DNA of 64,000 bases from Alphaproteobacteria bacterium HT1-32 (GCA_009649675.1 WJPL01000001.1:516469-580468), one strand, 5' to 3'. Shown: positions 9,349-17,238, counted from the first letter of the stretch. Notes: generated by a model from the letters alone, not told the origin. Numbers and translations are program-made.

Positions 9349-9651
9349 ATGCCGCTGATTACAACTCTTTTCGGCATCATACAGTCGCTGCTGACACTGT
9401 ATATGTTCGCCTTCATCATCATGGCGATCCTGTCCTGGCTGGTGGCTTTCAACATCATCAATACCCAGAACAAATTCGTTTATATGGTCGGTGACTTTCT
9501 GCACCGGATCACAGAGCCCCTGTTACAGCCAATCCGGCGGATACTGCCGGATCTCGGCGGGATCGACATCACCCCGGTATTTGCCATTATCGCGATCATT
9601 CTGGTCCGCGACGGCCTTCTGCCGACCATCTTCCAGATTCTCGTCGGCTGA
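9349..9651 (+). CDS. YggT family membrane protein
   Basis: A 100-residue inner-membrane protein with two hydrophobic helices (about 5-32 and 66-90) flanking the conserved YggT loop: FLHRITEPLLQPIRRILPDLGGIDITPV. This is one full YggT repeat; some bacteria carry two. The family has been linked to cell-envelope and osmotic fitness but has no defined biochemistry. The TGA stop is directly followed, in the same frame, by the DUF167 sequence with no normal start codon, which is discussed separately. Confidence 0.9.
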   Translation: MPLITTLFGIIQSLLTLYMFAFIIMAILSWLVAFNIINTQNKFVYMVGDFLHRITEPLLQPIRRILPDLGGIDITPVFAIIAIILVRDGLLPTIFQILVG

Positions 9652-9657
9652 TCCGCC

Positions 9658-9996
9658 ATTCCGGAAGCGTCAGCAACAGTCTCTCCAGTCACTGTCGTTC
9701 CGGGCGGACTACGTGTCGCAGTCCGGCTAACGCCGCGGGGCGGATCGAACAGAATTCTGGGCGTGATTGCTGATGCCGGTGGATTACCCTGCCTGCGTGT
9801 TGCCGTCACGGCGCCGCCGGAAGGTGGCAAGGCGAATGCGGCACTGATAAAATTATTGTCCCGGTCCCTGAAGCTGGCGAAATCCCGGATCAGCATCACA
9901 TCAGGAGAAACCTCCCGGAACAAGATGCTGATGCTGGACGTGACGGATCCGGCTGAACTGGAACGGATAACCGAATGGGGAACACAGACCGAATGA
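9658..9996 (+). CDS. DUF167 (YggU-like) protein with no ordinary start codon
   Basis: The conserved DUF167 core is complete: [38 protein letters not shown] and [14 protein letters not shown]. The first strand of the fold begins near base 9703, but no in-frame ATG, GTG or TTG lies between the YggT stop (9649-9651) and 9763; a GTG start at 9763 would remove the first strand. The only upstream candidate is ATT at 9658, seven bases after the YggT stop, which suggests a rare ATT start with translational coupling, or readthrough of the TGA to give a YggT-DUF167 fusion. The coordinates given assume ATT. The 3' end overlaps the folD start in an ATGA. Cellular role of the family is unknown. Confidence 0.7.
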   Translation: MPEASATVSPVTVVPGGLRVAVRLTPRGGSNRILGVIADAGGLPCLRVAVTAPPEGGKANAALIKLLSRSLKLAKSRISITSGETSRNKMLMLDVTDPAELERITEWGTQTE

Positions 9997-10883
9997 CCGA
10001 TGAAAACCGGATTGACGGTAAAGCCTTCGCGGCCGACCTCCGCACCCGTATTGCCCGGCATGTCAGCAGACTGAAAGCCGATCACGGACTGACACCGGGG
10101 CTGGCTGTCGTTCTGGTCGGTGAAGACCCGGCCAGTCAGGTCTATGTGCGGTCCAAGGGTAAACAGACCGTGGAAGCCGGAATGGCCTCGTTTGAGCACA
10201 GGCTCGATGCATCAACGCCAGAGGCTGAACTGCTCACCCTGATCGACCGGCTGAATAACGATCCTGAGGTGCATGGCATTCTGGTTCAGCTGCCTTTGCC
10301 AGAGCAGATTTCCGAGGAAAAGGTTCTCGCGGCAATTCGGCCGGAAAAAGATGTCGACGGCTTTCACGTCATCAATGTCGGGCTGCTGGCAACCGGCGGG
10401 GATGGCATGGTGCCCTGCACCCCGCTCGGCTGCATCATGCTTTTGAAAGACAGGCTGGGTGATCTGTCCGGCCTGAACGCCGTGGTCGTCGGTCGTTCCA
10501 ATATTGTCGGGAAGCCGATGGCGGCTTTGTTGCTGCGCGAAAGCTGCACGGTAACTGTTGCTCATTCCCGGACCCGTGACCTGCCGGCACTCTGCCGCAC
10601 GGCAGATATTCTGGTTGCCGCTGTCGGCCGGGCCGAAATGATCGACGGTGACTGGGTGAAGCCCGGTGCGACCGTGATTGATGTCGGCATCAACCGGGTA
10701 CCCGGCAGTGAGCCGGGGAAGACGCGACTGGTCGGTGATGTCGATTATGCCAGCGCGGCAACCCGGGCGGGTGCGATTACCCCGGTGCCCGGCGGTGTCG
10801 GCCCCATGACCATCGCCTGCCTGCTGGCCAATACCCTGACCGCCGCCTGCCGGCAGCATGACATTACCCCGCCGGAAATCTGA
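9993..10883 (+). CDS. folD: Bifunctional methylenetetrahydrofolate dehydrogenase / methenyltetrahydrofolate cyclohydrolase
   Basis: Cytosolic enzyme of one-carbon metabolism that converts 5,10-methylene-THF to 10-formyl-THF using NADP. Visible signatures are the catalytic YVRSKGK motif, [22 protein letters not shown], the dinucleotide-binding [14 protein letters not shown] and the C-terminal [11 protein letters not shown]. Length of 296 residues is normal. The start at 9993 is chosen because its ATGA overlaps the end of the DUF167 gene; an ATG at 9975 would add six residues. It lies in an operon-like run YggT, DUF167, FolD, YjbR. Confidence 0.96.
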   Translation: MTDENRIDGKAFAADLRTRIARHVSRLKADHGLTPGLAVVLVGEDPASQVYVRSKGKQTVEAGMASFEHRLDASTPEAELLTLIDRLNNDPEVHGILVQLPLPEQISEEKVLAAIRPEKDVDGFHVINVGLLATGGDGMVPCTPLGCIMLLKDRLGDLSGLNAVVVGRSNIVGKPMAALLLRESCTVTVAHSRTRDLPALCRTADILVAAVGRAEMIDGDWVKPGATVIDVGINRVPGSEPGKTRLVGDVDYASAATRAGAITPVPGGVGPMTIACLLANTLTAACRQHDITPPEI

Positions 10884-10912
10884 TCCGCCGGCTATTTCGA
10901 GAGTCTTCGAGC

Positions 10913-11281
10913 ATGATGACCCGGGACGAATATAACGCTTTCTGTGAGAACCTGCCTGCCACAACCCATGTCGTGCAGTGGGGCGGGTCCGATGTCTGGA
11001 AAGTTGGCGGCAAGGTGTTCGCCATCGCCGGCTGGAGCGACAAGTCTTATCCCGGCATTACCTTCAAGGTATCCCGTCTCACCTATGAAATCCTGACCGG
11101 GCAGCCAGGGGTGCGACCGGCACCCTATCTTGCCTCACGGGGGATGAGCTGGGTCCAGAATTATGACGAGCCGGGCCTGTCCGATGAGGACCTGAAGGCA
11201 TATCTGACCGAATCGCACCGCCTTGTCGCCCTCGGCCTCACCCGCAAGAAGCGGCAGGAAATCGGTTTCGACCCCGCCTGA
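10913..11281 (+). CDS. MmcQ/YjbR family protein
   Basis: A 122-residue protein with the CyaY-like fold of the MmcQ/YjbR family. Recognisable segments are TRDEYNAFCENLPATTHVVQW, VWKVGGKVFAI, ITFKVS and APYLASRGMSWVQNYDEPGLSDEDLKAYL. Family members are often annotated as DNA-binding, but biochemical proof is thin. Two start codons are adjacent (ATGATG). It follows folD by 29 bases. Confidence 0.85.
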   Translation: MMTRDEYNAFCENLPATTHVVQWGGSDVWKVGGKVFAIAGWSDKSYPGITFKVSRLTYEILTGQPGVRPAPYLASRGMSWVQNYDEPGLSDEDLKAYLTESHRLVALGLTRKKRQEIGFDPA

Positions 11282-11378
11282 AAAAGCCGTTTCCGGCCAA
11301 TGTTCTCACCGCAAAATTTATAATCAGGGAAAGACACAGATCGGGTCTTGCATCACCGGTAATTTTATCTATTTAGAA

Positions 11379-11393
11379 TAAGAATAATTCTTA
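11379..11393 (+). promoter_or_regulatory. 7-1-7 inverted repeat, Fur/PerR/Irr-type operator candidate
   Basis: TAAGAAT-A-ATTCTTA is a perfect 15-base palindrome with the 7-1-7 layout used by Fur-superfamily regulators; it resembles the PerR box TTATAATnATTATAA. It lies in an AT-rich patch just before the ribosome-binding site of the peroxiredoxin gene. An overlapping TTAGAAT half-site precedes it. Confidence 0.5.
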
Positions 11394-11413
11394 ATACCAA
11401 AAAGGAGATGTTT

Positions 11414-12043
11414 ATGACGACCCCATCCAACGACCGCCAGCCCCACGCCCTTGTCGGCTCAAAAGCGCCTGATTTCACGGCCGCTGCCGTGCTGGCAAAT
11501 GGCGAGATTGACGAAGCTTTCAACCTGACCAGCTGGCTTGATGGCAGCTATGGTCTCCTGTTCTTCTATCCGCTGGATTTTACATTTGTATGTCCGTCGG
11601 AAATTCTCGCCCACAATAACCGGGTCAGCCGTTTCGCCGAAGTCGGCACCAAGCTGATCGGTGTTTCCGTGGACAGCGTTCATACCCACGCCGCCTGGCG
11701 CCGTACACCGGTAAATGACGGTGGTCTGGGCGAAGTCGGATTCCCGCTGGTCGCTGATCTGACCAAGAATATTGCCCGCGATTATGGCGTCCTTACCGAT
11801 GCCGGCGTTGCCCTGCGCGGCACCTTCCTGATCGATCAGGCCGGTGTAGTTCGCCATCAGGTCATCAATGATCTGCCGCTTGGCCGTAATGTTGATGAAG
11901 CCCTGCGGATGATTGATGCCCTGCAGTTCCATGAAGAACATGGCGAGGTTTGCCCCGCTGGCTGGAACAAGGGCGACAAAGGCATGACAGCCGACAGCAA
12001 CGGCGTCGCCAGCTACCTGAGCGAACATGCCAGCAAGCTCTGA
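11414..12043 (+). CDS. Typical 2-Cys peroxiredoxin (AhpC/TSA family)
   Basis: Cytosolic peroxidase that reduces H2O2 and organic peroxides. The peroxidatic cysteine is Cys60 in FYPLDFTFVCPSE and the resolving cysteine is Cys180 in GEVCPAGWNKGD, counted from the ATG at 11414. That start is preferred to the ATG at 11408 because the AAAGGAG ribosome-binding site then sits seven bases upstream rather than overlapping. The 209-residue length is usual. Thioredoxin reductase is the next gene, so the pair probably supplies both peroxidase and its electron source. An inverted repeat of Fur/PerR type precedes the gene. Confidence 0.93.
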   Translation: MTTPSNDRQPHALVGSKAPDFTAAAVLANGEIDEAFNLTSWLDGSYGLLFFYPLDFTFVCPSEILAHNNRVSRFAEVGTKLIGVSVDSVHTHAAWRRTPVNDGGLGEVGFPLVADLTKNIARDYGVLTDAGVALRGTFLIDQAGVVRHQVINDLPLGRNVDEALRMIDALQFHEEHGEVCPAGWNKGDKGMTADSNGVASYLSEHASKL

Positions 12044-12050
12044 TTGATAA

Positions 12051-12084
12051 TATGGGGGCGAGGAGAGTTGTCCGCGCCCCCATA
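12051..12084 (+). repeat. Hairpin between peroxiredoxin and trxB
   Basis: TATGGGGGCG and CGCCCCCATA form a perfect 10-bp stem around a 14-base loop, directly after the peroxiredoxin stop. No T-run follows, so it is more likely a partial terminator or an RNA-stability element allowing some transcription into trxB. Confidence 0.5.
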
Positions 12085-12122
12085 CCGCCTTATGTTGCAG
12101 GCGTTCAGATAAGGATTTCTAC

Positions 12123-13088
12123 ATGCCCCAGACTCACCACACAAAAGTACTCATCATCGGATCCGGTGCCGCCGGCTATACCGCTGCGATTTATGCAGCG
12201 CGCGCCAGTCTGGAGCCGATCGTTGTCGCTGGCATGCAGCCGGGCGGACAGATGACCATCACCACCGATGTTGAAAATTTCCCCGGTTTTGCTGACGTTA
12301 TCCAGGGCCCCTGGCTGATGGAACAGATGCAGGCACAGGCTGAACATGTCGGTGCGAAGATCATTTCTGACCTGATTACGGAGATCGACTTCTCGAAGCG
12401 GCCGTTTGTTGCGAAGGGTGATGGCGGTGATACCTATATTGGCGACTCAGTTATCGTCGCAACCGGCGCACAGGCACGCTGGCTTGGCCTTGAAAGCGAA
12501 CAGAAGTTCATGGGCTTTGGTGTCTCGGCCTGCGCCACCTGCGATGGATTCTTTTATCGCGGCAAGAAGGTTCTTGTCATCGGCGGCGGCAATACAGCTG
12601 TCGAAGAAGCCCTGTACCTGACCAATCACGCTGAAAAGGTCACCCTGATCCATCGCCGTGACGAATTGCGGGCCGAGAAGATCATGCAGGAGCGCCTGTT
12701 CCGTCATCCGAAAGTTGATGTTATCTGGGATACCGAACTGGATGAAGTTCTGGGCGACAGCAACCCGCCGGGTGTCACCTCAGTCCGCCTGAAAAACACC
12801 AAAACCGGTGAGAAAAGCGAACTGGCCGTCGACGGTGTCTTCGTGGCGATCGGCCACACGCCGACGACTGGCATCTTCAAAGGCAAGCTACCGATGGATG
12901 ACGAGGGCTATCTGATCACCAAACCGGATTCCACATCGACGGAAATTGAAGGTGTCTTTGCCGCCGGTGACGTGAAGGACAAGATTTTCCGTCAGGCGAT
13001 CACGGCAGCCGGCATGGGATGCATGGCGGCCCTCGAAGCCGAGAAATACATTGCAACATTGGAGAGTGCTGCACAGGCAGCCGAATAA
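12123..13088 (+). CDS. trxB: Thioredoxin-disulfide reductase
   Basis: Cytosolic flavoprotein that passes electrons from NADPH to thioredoxin. The 321 residues show the FAD-binding GSGAAGYTAAIYAARA, the redox pair in CATCDG (about residue 140), the NADPH-binding VIGGGNTAVEEAL and the C-terminal FAAGDVKDKIFRQAITAAGMG. Length is normal. It follows the peroxiredoxin gene and is followed four bases later by a LysR gene, so the three may share a transcript. Confidence 0.96.
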   Translation: MPQTHHTKVLIIGSGAAGYTAAIYAARASLEPIVVAGMQPGGQMTITTDVENFPGFADVIQGPWLMEQMQAQAEHVGAKIISDLITEIDFSKRPFVAKGDGGDTYIGDSVIVATGAQARWLGLESEQKFMGFGVSACATCDGFFYRGKKVLVIGGGNTAVEEALYLTNHAEKVTLIHRRDELRAEKIMQERLFRHPKVDVIWDTELDEVLGDSNPPGVTSVRLKNTKTGEKSELAVDGVFVAIGHTPTTGIFKGKLPMDDEGYLITKPDSTSTEIEGVFAAGDVKDKIFRQAITAAGMGCMAALEAEKYIATLESAAQAAE

Positions 13089-13092
13089 CGCC

Positions 13093-14001
13093 ATGCCGTT
13101 GCGCCAACTGGGGTCGCTGGACTGGGACAAGCTGCGCGTCTTTCACGCAGTCGCGGATGCGGGCAGCTTTACCCATGCCGGAGAAACCCTGAACCTCAGT
13201 CAGTCCGCTGTCAGCCGGCAGATTTCCGGCCTGGAGGAAAGCCTCCATGTGCCGCTGTTCCACCGGCATGCCCGTGGACTGATCCTGACGGAACAGGGCG
13301 AACGCCTCTACAAGACGGCGCACGACATATTTGAAAAACTCTCCATCGCCGAGAAGCAGATTCGTGAAAGCCGCGATGTGCCGGAAGGCCCGTTGAAGAT
13401 AACCACTACGGTTGCCTTCGGCTCGGTCTGGCTGACCCCGCGGATCAAGGAATTCATCTCGATCTATCCGGATATCGACGTCACCATCATTCTGGATGAC
13501 AGCGAACTGGATCTCGGCATGCGTCTGGCGGATGCGGCCATCCGCATGTCGCCGCCGCGCCAGCCCGACCTGATTCAGCGTCACATCATGACGACGCGGT
13601 ATCATGTCTATGCGACGGAAGAGTATCTGTCGCAGGCCGGAACGCCCAAAACGCCAGCGGATCTCGACAACCACAAGATCATTGCCTATGGCGAGGAAGC
13701 AACCCCGCCGGTGGCCGATGTCGACTGGCTGCTGAATGTTGAAACTGACCAGCCCCGCAAGGCCGCACTGAAGGTCAACAATCTCTATGGCATATATCGT
13801 GCGGTACAGGCCGGTCTTGGTATCGCTGCATTGCCAGAATATATGGCACGTGAATATTCACGGCTTGTGGAAGTGCTTCCGGAACTGCGTGGCCCCAGTT
13901 TCGATGCCTATTTTGTCTATGCGGAAGAGCTGCGGCACTCCAAAAGAATAGGTGTTTTCAGAGATTTTCTGATCAAAAAGCTGGCAGAGTTCCGGGAATA
14001 A
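13093..14001 (+). CDS. LysR family transcriptional regulator
   Basis: DNA-binding regulator of 302 residues with an N-terminal winged helix-turn-helix (about 8-66: LRVFHAVADAGSFTHAGETL, then QSAVSRQISGLEE) and a periplasmic-binding-like effector domain. The ATG at 13093 sits four bases after the trxB stop, and the N-terminus then matches the family; a longer in-frame start at 13051 would lie inside trxB. This trxB-LysR arrangement is common in alphaproteobacteria, but the effector is unknown. There is no Cys pair of OxyR type, so it should not be called OxyR. Confidence 0.9.
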   Translation: MPLRQLGSLDWDKLRVFHAVADAGSFTHAGETLNLSQSAVSRQISGLEESLHVPLFHRHARGLILTEQGERLYKTAHDIFEKLSIAEKQIRESRDVPEGPLKITTTVAFGSVWLTPRIKEFISIYPDIDVTIILDDSELDLGMRLADAAIRMSPPRQPDLIQRHIMTTRYHVYATEEYLSQAGTPKTPADLDNHKIIAYGEEATPPVADVDWLLNVETDQPRKAALKVNNLYGIYRAVQAGLGIAALPEYMAREYSRLVEVLPELRGPSFDAYFVYAEELRHSKRIGVFRDFLIKKLAEFRE

Positions 14002-14108
14002 TTAAGCAATAGCACATATTTAGTGCAGATATGCATTTTCCGCATGGCTTGGTTGCGGAATTGAAGGTGGTGGAACCCCGGACTGAATCCTATATTCAAG
14101 TTGTTGCA

Positions 14109-14284
14109 GCGCAGCATTGCTTGCGCAGCGACGGATCCACGGGTCCTCCCTCCCGTCGATCCGCCGGACCACATGTCCGGTAACTATGGTCCGCCTACCC
14201 TCCCTTGTGGCGGACCACACGTCTCCCAGACGTGAAGCCTCCCTGTTAAACTCGCCGGGTCCTCGTGACCCGGCGCTTTTTTTT
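14109..14284 (+). ncRNA. Cuckoo/CcsR-type small RNA with repeated CCUCC loops
   Basis: Five consecutive hairpins can be drawn between the LysR gene and the next ABC gene. Stem 1 (14132-14163) has CGGATC and ACGGG arms with loop TCCTCCCT. Stem 2 (14164-14180) is CCGGAC/GTCCGG. Stem 3 (14187-14217) is TGGTCCGCC/GGCGGACCA with a loop containing CCCTCCCT. Stem 4 (14218-14234) is CACGTCT/AGACGTG. An unpaired CCTCCCT follows at 14238, then a strong terminator (14253-14284). A weaker stem (GCGCA/TGCGC, 14109-14126) may be the 5' end. C-rich anti-Shine-Dalgarno loops are the hallmark of alphaproteobacterial cuckoo RNAs such as CcsR of Rhodobacter. No coding frame fits. The promoter is not clear. Confidence 0.7.
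14253..14284 (+). terminator. Intrinsic terminator of the CCUCC small RNA
   Basis: CGCCGGGTC and GACCCGGCG form a perfect 9-bp stem with a 5-base loop, followed by eight T residues (14277-14284). It separates the small RNA from the ABC operon downstream. Confidence 0.9.
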
Positions 14285-14403
14285 GCCCTTCCGATTTGCT
14301 CAAGTCGCTTTCTCCCTGCCAACAATTTGCTTATGGTGCCCGCAGGCGCGCATCCGCATGAAAAACACGGATTCGCAAAGCGATAAATGGGAGAGTAAAC
14401 ACT

Positions 14404-15435
14404 ATGATCGATTCAAAACTGAAGGTGTCAAAACGCCTTCTGATGGTCGGCGCGCTTGCCGTTGCGACCTTCGGGGCCGGCATCCAGATAGCTGCCGCAC
14501 AGGACAAGGTGAAGGTTGGCGCATTGCGCTTCACCTCACATGCAGCAGGCTTCATTGCGCTGGAAAAAGGTTATTTCAAGGAAGAGGGCATCGACGCCGA
14601 GTTTGTTTTCTTCCAGGCTGCACAGCCGATTGCTGTTGCGATGGCGTCCGGTGATACGGATTTCGGCATCGCCGGCATGACCGGTGGCTTCGTCAACCTC
14701 GCTGCCAAGGATGCGCTGAAAGCCATCGGCGGTGTGTTGCGGGAAAAGAAGGGCGTTGACGGCATGGCCATCCTCGCCTCGAACAAGGCCTATGATGCAG
14801 GCCTGACCTCCGTCGACAAACTGCCGGGGCACTCTGTTGCCCTGACCCAGGTCGGATCGACCTTCCACTACATGTCGTCAATCATTGCCGGTGCCAAGGG
14901 CTTCCCGCTCTCGGACCTCAAGCTGACGCCGTTGCAGAAGGTTGGCTCCATGATTGGTGCCATCAAGTCCGGTCAGGTTGATACCATGATCATGGTACCG
15001 CATATCGCCAAACCGCTGGTCAGTTCCGGCGATGCCAAGCTGCTGGGATGGCTGAACGACTATACCGATGATTACCAGATCTCGGTGATGGCTGCCTCAG
15101 CCAAGACGATCAGCGAACGCCCGGATGTCGTAAAGCGGTTTATCAAGGCCTATGCCCGCGGTATCGAAGAATTCAACTCGGTCATGCTCGACCAGAAGGA
15201 TGCTGCGAAAGTCGAAGAACTGGTCAAGATCATCCACAAATATGTCTATCAGGATCGTCCTTACGAGAAAGCCGCCCCGCCGATCAAGGCCGGTTCGATG
15301 TATCTCAATGAAGGCGTGAAGCTGAACGTGACCGATCTGACACGCCAGCTGGAGTGGATGCAGTCGGAGAAGCTGATTCCCGGCACCATCACGATCGATC
15401 AGGTGATCAACAAGAATTTCACCGAAGCCTACTGA
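14404..15435 (+). CDS. NitT/TauT-type ABC transporter substrate-binding protein
   Basis: Periplasmic receptor of 343 residues. A signal peptide runs to about residue 32 (KRLLMVGALAVATFGAG, then IAAAQ). The mature part has the SsuA/THI5-like (NMT1) pattern: VGALRFTSHAAGFIALEKGY, FKEEGIDAEFV, GDTDFGIAGMTGG and later QVDTMIMVPHIAK. These receptors bind nitrate, sulfonates, pyrimidine precursors and similar small molecules; the substrate is not evident, and no TPP riboswitch or sulfur genes are adjacent. It heads a binding protein, ATPase, permease set and has its own strong terminator, favouring excess receptor over channel. Confidence 0.88.
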   Translation: MIDSKLKVSKRLLMVGALAVATFGAGIQIAAAQDKVKVGALRFTSHAAGFIALEKGYFKEEGIDAEFVFFQAAQPIAVAMASGDTDFGIAGMTGGFVNLAAKDALKAIGGVLREKKGVDGMAILASNKAYDAGLTSVDKLPGHSVALTQVGSTFHYMSSIIAGAKGFPLSDLKLTPLQKVGSMIGAIKSGQVDTMIMVPHIAKPLVSSGDAKLLGWLNDYTDDYQISVMAASAKTISERPDVVKRFIKAYARGIEEFNSVMLDQKDAAKVEELVKIIHKYVYQDRPYEKAAPPIKAGSMYLNEGVKLNVTDLTRQLEWMQSEKLIPGTITIDQVINKNFTEAY

Positions 15436-15443
15436 TCTGATAT

Positions 15444-15480
15444 CCCGGCGGTGGCCATATCACCGCCGGGCTTCTTTTTT
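15444..15480 (+). terminator. Terminator after the binding-protein gene
   Basis: CCCGGCGGTG and CACCGCCGGG form a perfect 10-bp stem with a 7-base loop, followed by CTTCTTTTTT. It should end most transcripts of the binding-protein gene before the ATPase. Confidence 0.85.
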
Positions 15481-15497
15481 ACGCTTTGCCCGCTCAA

Positions 15498-15591
15498 CCG
15501 TCCTTCGAGACGCACCTCCGGTGCTCCTCAGAATGAGGGGGTGGGCAACATTCTCATCCTGAGCAGGCACAAACGCCGTCTCGAAGGATGG
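15498..15591. repeat. Dispersed palindromic repeat (CGTCTCGAAGGATGG family)
   Basis: Imperfect inverted repeat: the left arm ends with CCTTCGAGACG (to 15512) and the right arm CGTCTCGAAGGATGG covers 15577-15591, with an inner CCTCAGAATGAGG-like stretch. Similar elements are scattered between genes in many alphaproteobacteria. No function is known; they may act as transcription attenuators or sites of strand pairing. Confidence 0.6.
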
Positions 15592-15626
15592 CAAACTTGC
15601 AGTGAGTACCGGAGCCACAGCATCAG

Positions 15627-16394
15627 ATGAATCTCCATATCAACAACCTGTCTCACTATTACGGCGATATGGAAGTGCTGAGTGGCATCGATTTCCTGAT
15701 CGAACAGGGCAAGATCGTCTGCATCATCGGCCCTTCCGGCTGTGGTAAATCCACCCTGCTGCGGCTGGTGGGCGGTCTGGAGAAGCCGACAAAAGGTGAT
15801 GTCCTGCAGATCGGTGATCCGCCGGAAGGCTCACTCAATCCACTGACCTATATTTTTCAGGACTTTGCCCTGCTGCCCTGGCGCACGGTTGAAGGCAATA
15901 TCAGCCTGGTCCTCGAAGACCATTCTCTCAGCCCGGAACGCCGGGAAGAAATCATCGCTGACGTGCTGGCCCGCACCAAGCTTTCGGACTTCCGCAAAGC
16001 CTATCCGCGCCAGCTTTCCGGCGGCATGAAACAACGCGTGGCCATCGCCCGTGCGCTCGCTGTCTGTCCGGATGTCATGCTGATGGATGAGCCGTTGTCG
16101 GCACTCGACAGCCAGACCCGCGAACTGCTAATGGATGACCTGATCCAGCTCTGGACCCGCGAACGCTTTACGGCCGTCTATGTCACCCACAATCTGAACG
16201 AGGCAGTGCGTCTCGGTCATCAGGTGGTCGTGCTGTCGCGGCGTCCCGGTAAAATTCGGGAAATCATCACCATCGACAAACCCATCGAGGAACGTGAACT
16301 CGGTGATCCGGATCTGGAACGCCAGCAGAAACGCCTGTGGGATCTGATGCGCGACGAAGCCCAGGCCGCTGATATGGAGCTTGCCGATGTCTGA
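15627..16394 (+). CDS. NitT/TauT-type ABC transporter ATP-binding protein
   Basis: Cytoplasmic ATPase of 255 residues, SsuB/TauB class. Walker A is GPSGCGKST (about 36-44), the Q-loop lies in IFQDFALLPWRTV, the signature is LSGGMKQR, Walker B is VMLMDEPLSALD, and the H-loop is YVTHN. The pattern LLPWRTVEGN is typical of nitrate/sulfonate-type ATPases. Its stop overlaps the start of the permease gene, so the two are coupled. The binding protein upstream is separated by a terminator and a palindromic repeat. Confidence 0.93.
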   Translation: MNLHINNLSHYYGDMEVLSGIDFLIEQGKIVCIIGPSGCGKSTLLRLVGGLEKPTKGDVLQIGDPPEGSLNPLTYIFQDFALLPWRTVEGNISLVLEDHSLSPERREEIIADVLARTKLSDFRKAYPRQLSGGMKQRVAIARALAVCPDVMLMDEPLSALDSQTRELLMDDLIQLWTRERFTAVYVTHNLNEAVRLGHQVVVLSRRPGKIREIITIDKPIEERELGDPDLERQQKRLWDLMRDEAQAADMELADV

Positions 16395-17187
16395 TCAGCC
16401 GCATACCCGCACTGTCGCCTTCCGGGGGGGCGGCTTCAACCCGAAGCCGATCCGGATGATCGGGCTGGTGGTTTTCATTGTCATCATCGCGCTGTGGGAG
16501 TTTCTCTCGCGCATTGGTGCAATCCCGCCACTGTTCATGCCCGCACCGTCACAGGCCTGGTCGGCCCTGCAGAACCTCTACACGACCGGGTTACTCTGGG
16601 TGCATCTGGAAGCCTCGACCTATCGTCTGTTGCTCGGCTGGTCGCTGGGCACCCTGCTCGGTCTGGTTGTCGGCATCATGATTGGCCTGTTCTCGGTCGC
16701 CCGCGCCGGGTTGATTCCGCTGGTCTCCGCCATCTTCCCGATCCCGAAGATCGCCCTGCTGCCGCTGTTCATCATCTGGTTCGGCATTGGCGAGGGCTCA
16801 AAGGTCGCAACCATTCTGTTCGGCGTCTTCTTCCCGACCGTCATCGGTACCTTCGGTGGCGTCGATAACGTTGACCGCGGCCTGATCCGCATGGGCCAGT
16901 CCTTTGGTCTCAGCTGGTGGTCGATTGTCCGCAAGATCATCCTGCCAGGTGCCCTGCCGGCGATCCTGTCCAGTTTCCGGATATCTGCCTCTATCGCCAT
17001 CATTCTGCTGGTTGCTGCTGAAATGATCGGCGCGGAATACGGCATCGGAGCCTATGTCCTGATGGCCGGTAACCTGATGGCGACGGACGAACTCATCGCC
17101 GGCGTTGCCCTCCTCTCCGTCATCGGCCTGATCGTGGCAACCCTGATCGGCCGGGCAGAGCGGTACTTCCTCCGCTGGCGGCGGTGA
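16387..17187 (+). CDS. NitT/TauT-type ABC transporter permease
   Basis: Inner-membrane channel subunit of 266 residues with about six helices and the coupling loop DRGLIRMGQSFGLSWW followed by IVRKIILPGALPAILSSFR, as in SsuC/TauC. The ATG at 16387 overlaps the ATPase stop and is preferred to a TTG two codons earlier. It completes the importer. The trp leader promoter begins only about 16 bases after its stop. Confidence 0.93.
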   Translation: MSDQPHTRTVAFRGGGFNPKPIRMIGLVVFIVIIALWEFLSRIGAIPPLFMPAPSQAWSALQNLYTTGLLWVHLEASTYRLLLGWSLGTLLGLVVGIMIGLFSVARAGLIPLVSAIFPIPKIALLPLFIIWFGIGEGSKVATILFGVFFPTVIGTFGGVDNVDRGLIRMGQSFGLSWWSIVRKIILPGALPAILSSFRISASIAIILLVAAEMIGAEYGIGAYVLMAGNLMATDELIAGVALLSVIGLIVATLIGRAERYFLRWRR

Positions 17188-17202
17188 GCGGTGGAAACAG
17201 TC

Positions 17203-17231
17203 TTGCCACCCCAGCTTCTCCCCGATAACTT
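17203..17231 (+). promoter_or_regulatory. Candidate trp leader promoter
   Basis: TTGCCA (17203-17208) and TAACTT (17226-17231) are 17 bases apart. A start about seven bases on falls at or next to the A of the trpL ATG (17239), and no ribosome-binding site precedes that ATG, so the leader message may be leaderless. Confidence 0.45.
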
Positions 17232-17238
17232 GGCGCCC

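Noticed and set aside
13093-14001. OxyR identity for the LysR gene behind trxB
   Set aside because: The effector domain lacks the conserved cysteine pair of OxyR, and position next to trxB alone is not enough.
14080-14120. EcfG promoter for the small RNA (GGAAC at about 14072)
   Set aside because: No CGTT follows at 16-17 bases; the bases there are TATT or ATTC, so the match is incomplete.
14101-14284. SRP RNA, 6S RNA or riboswitch as explanation of the hairpin region
   Set aside because: The conserved SRP tetraloop domain and the single large bulge of 6S RNA are absent, and no TPP or other riboswitch core precedes the importer gene; repeated CCUCC loops fit cuckoo RNAs better.
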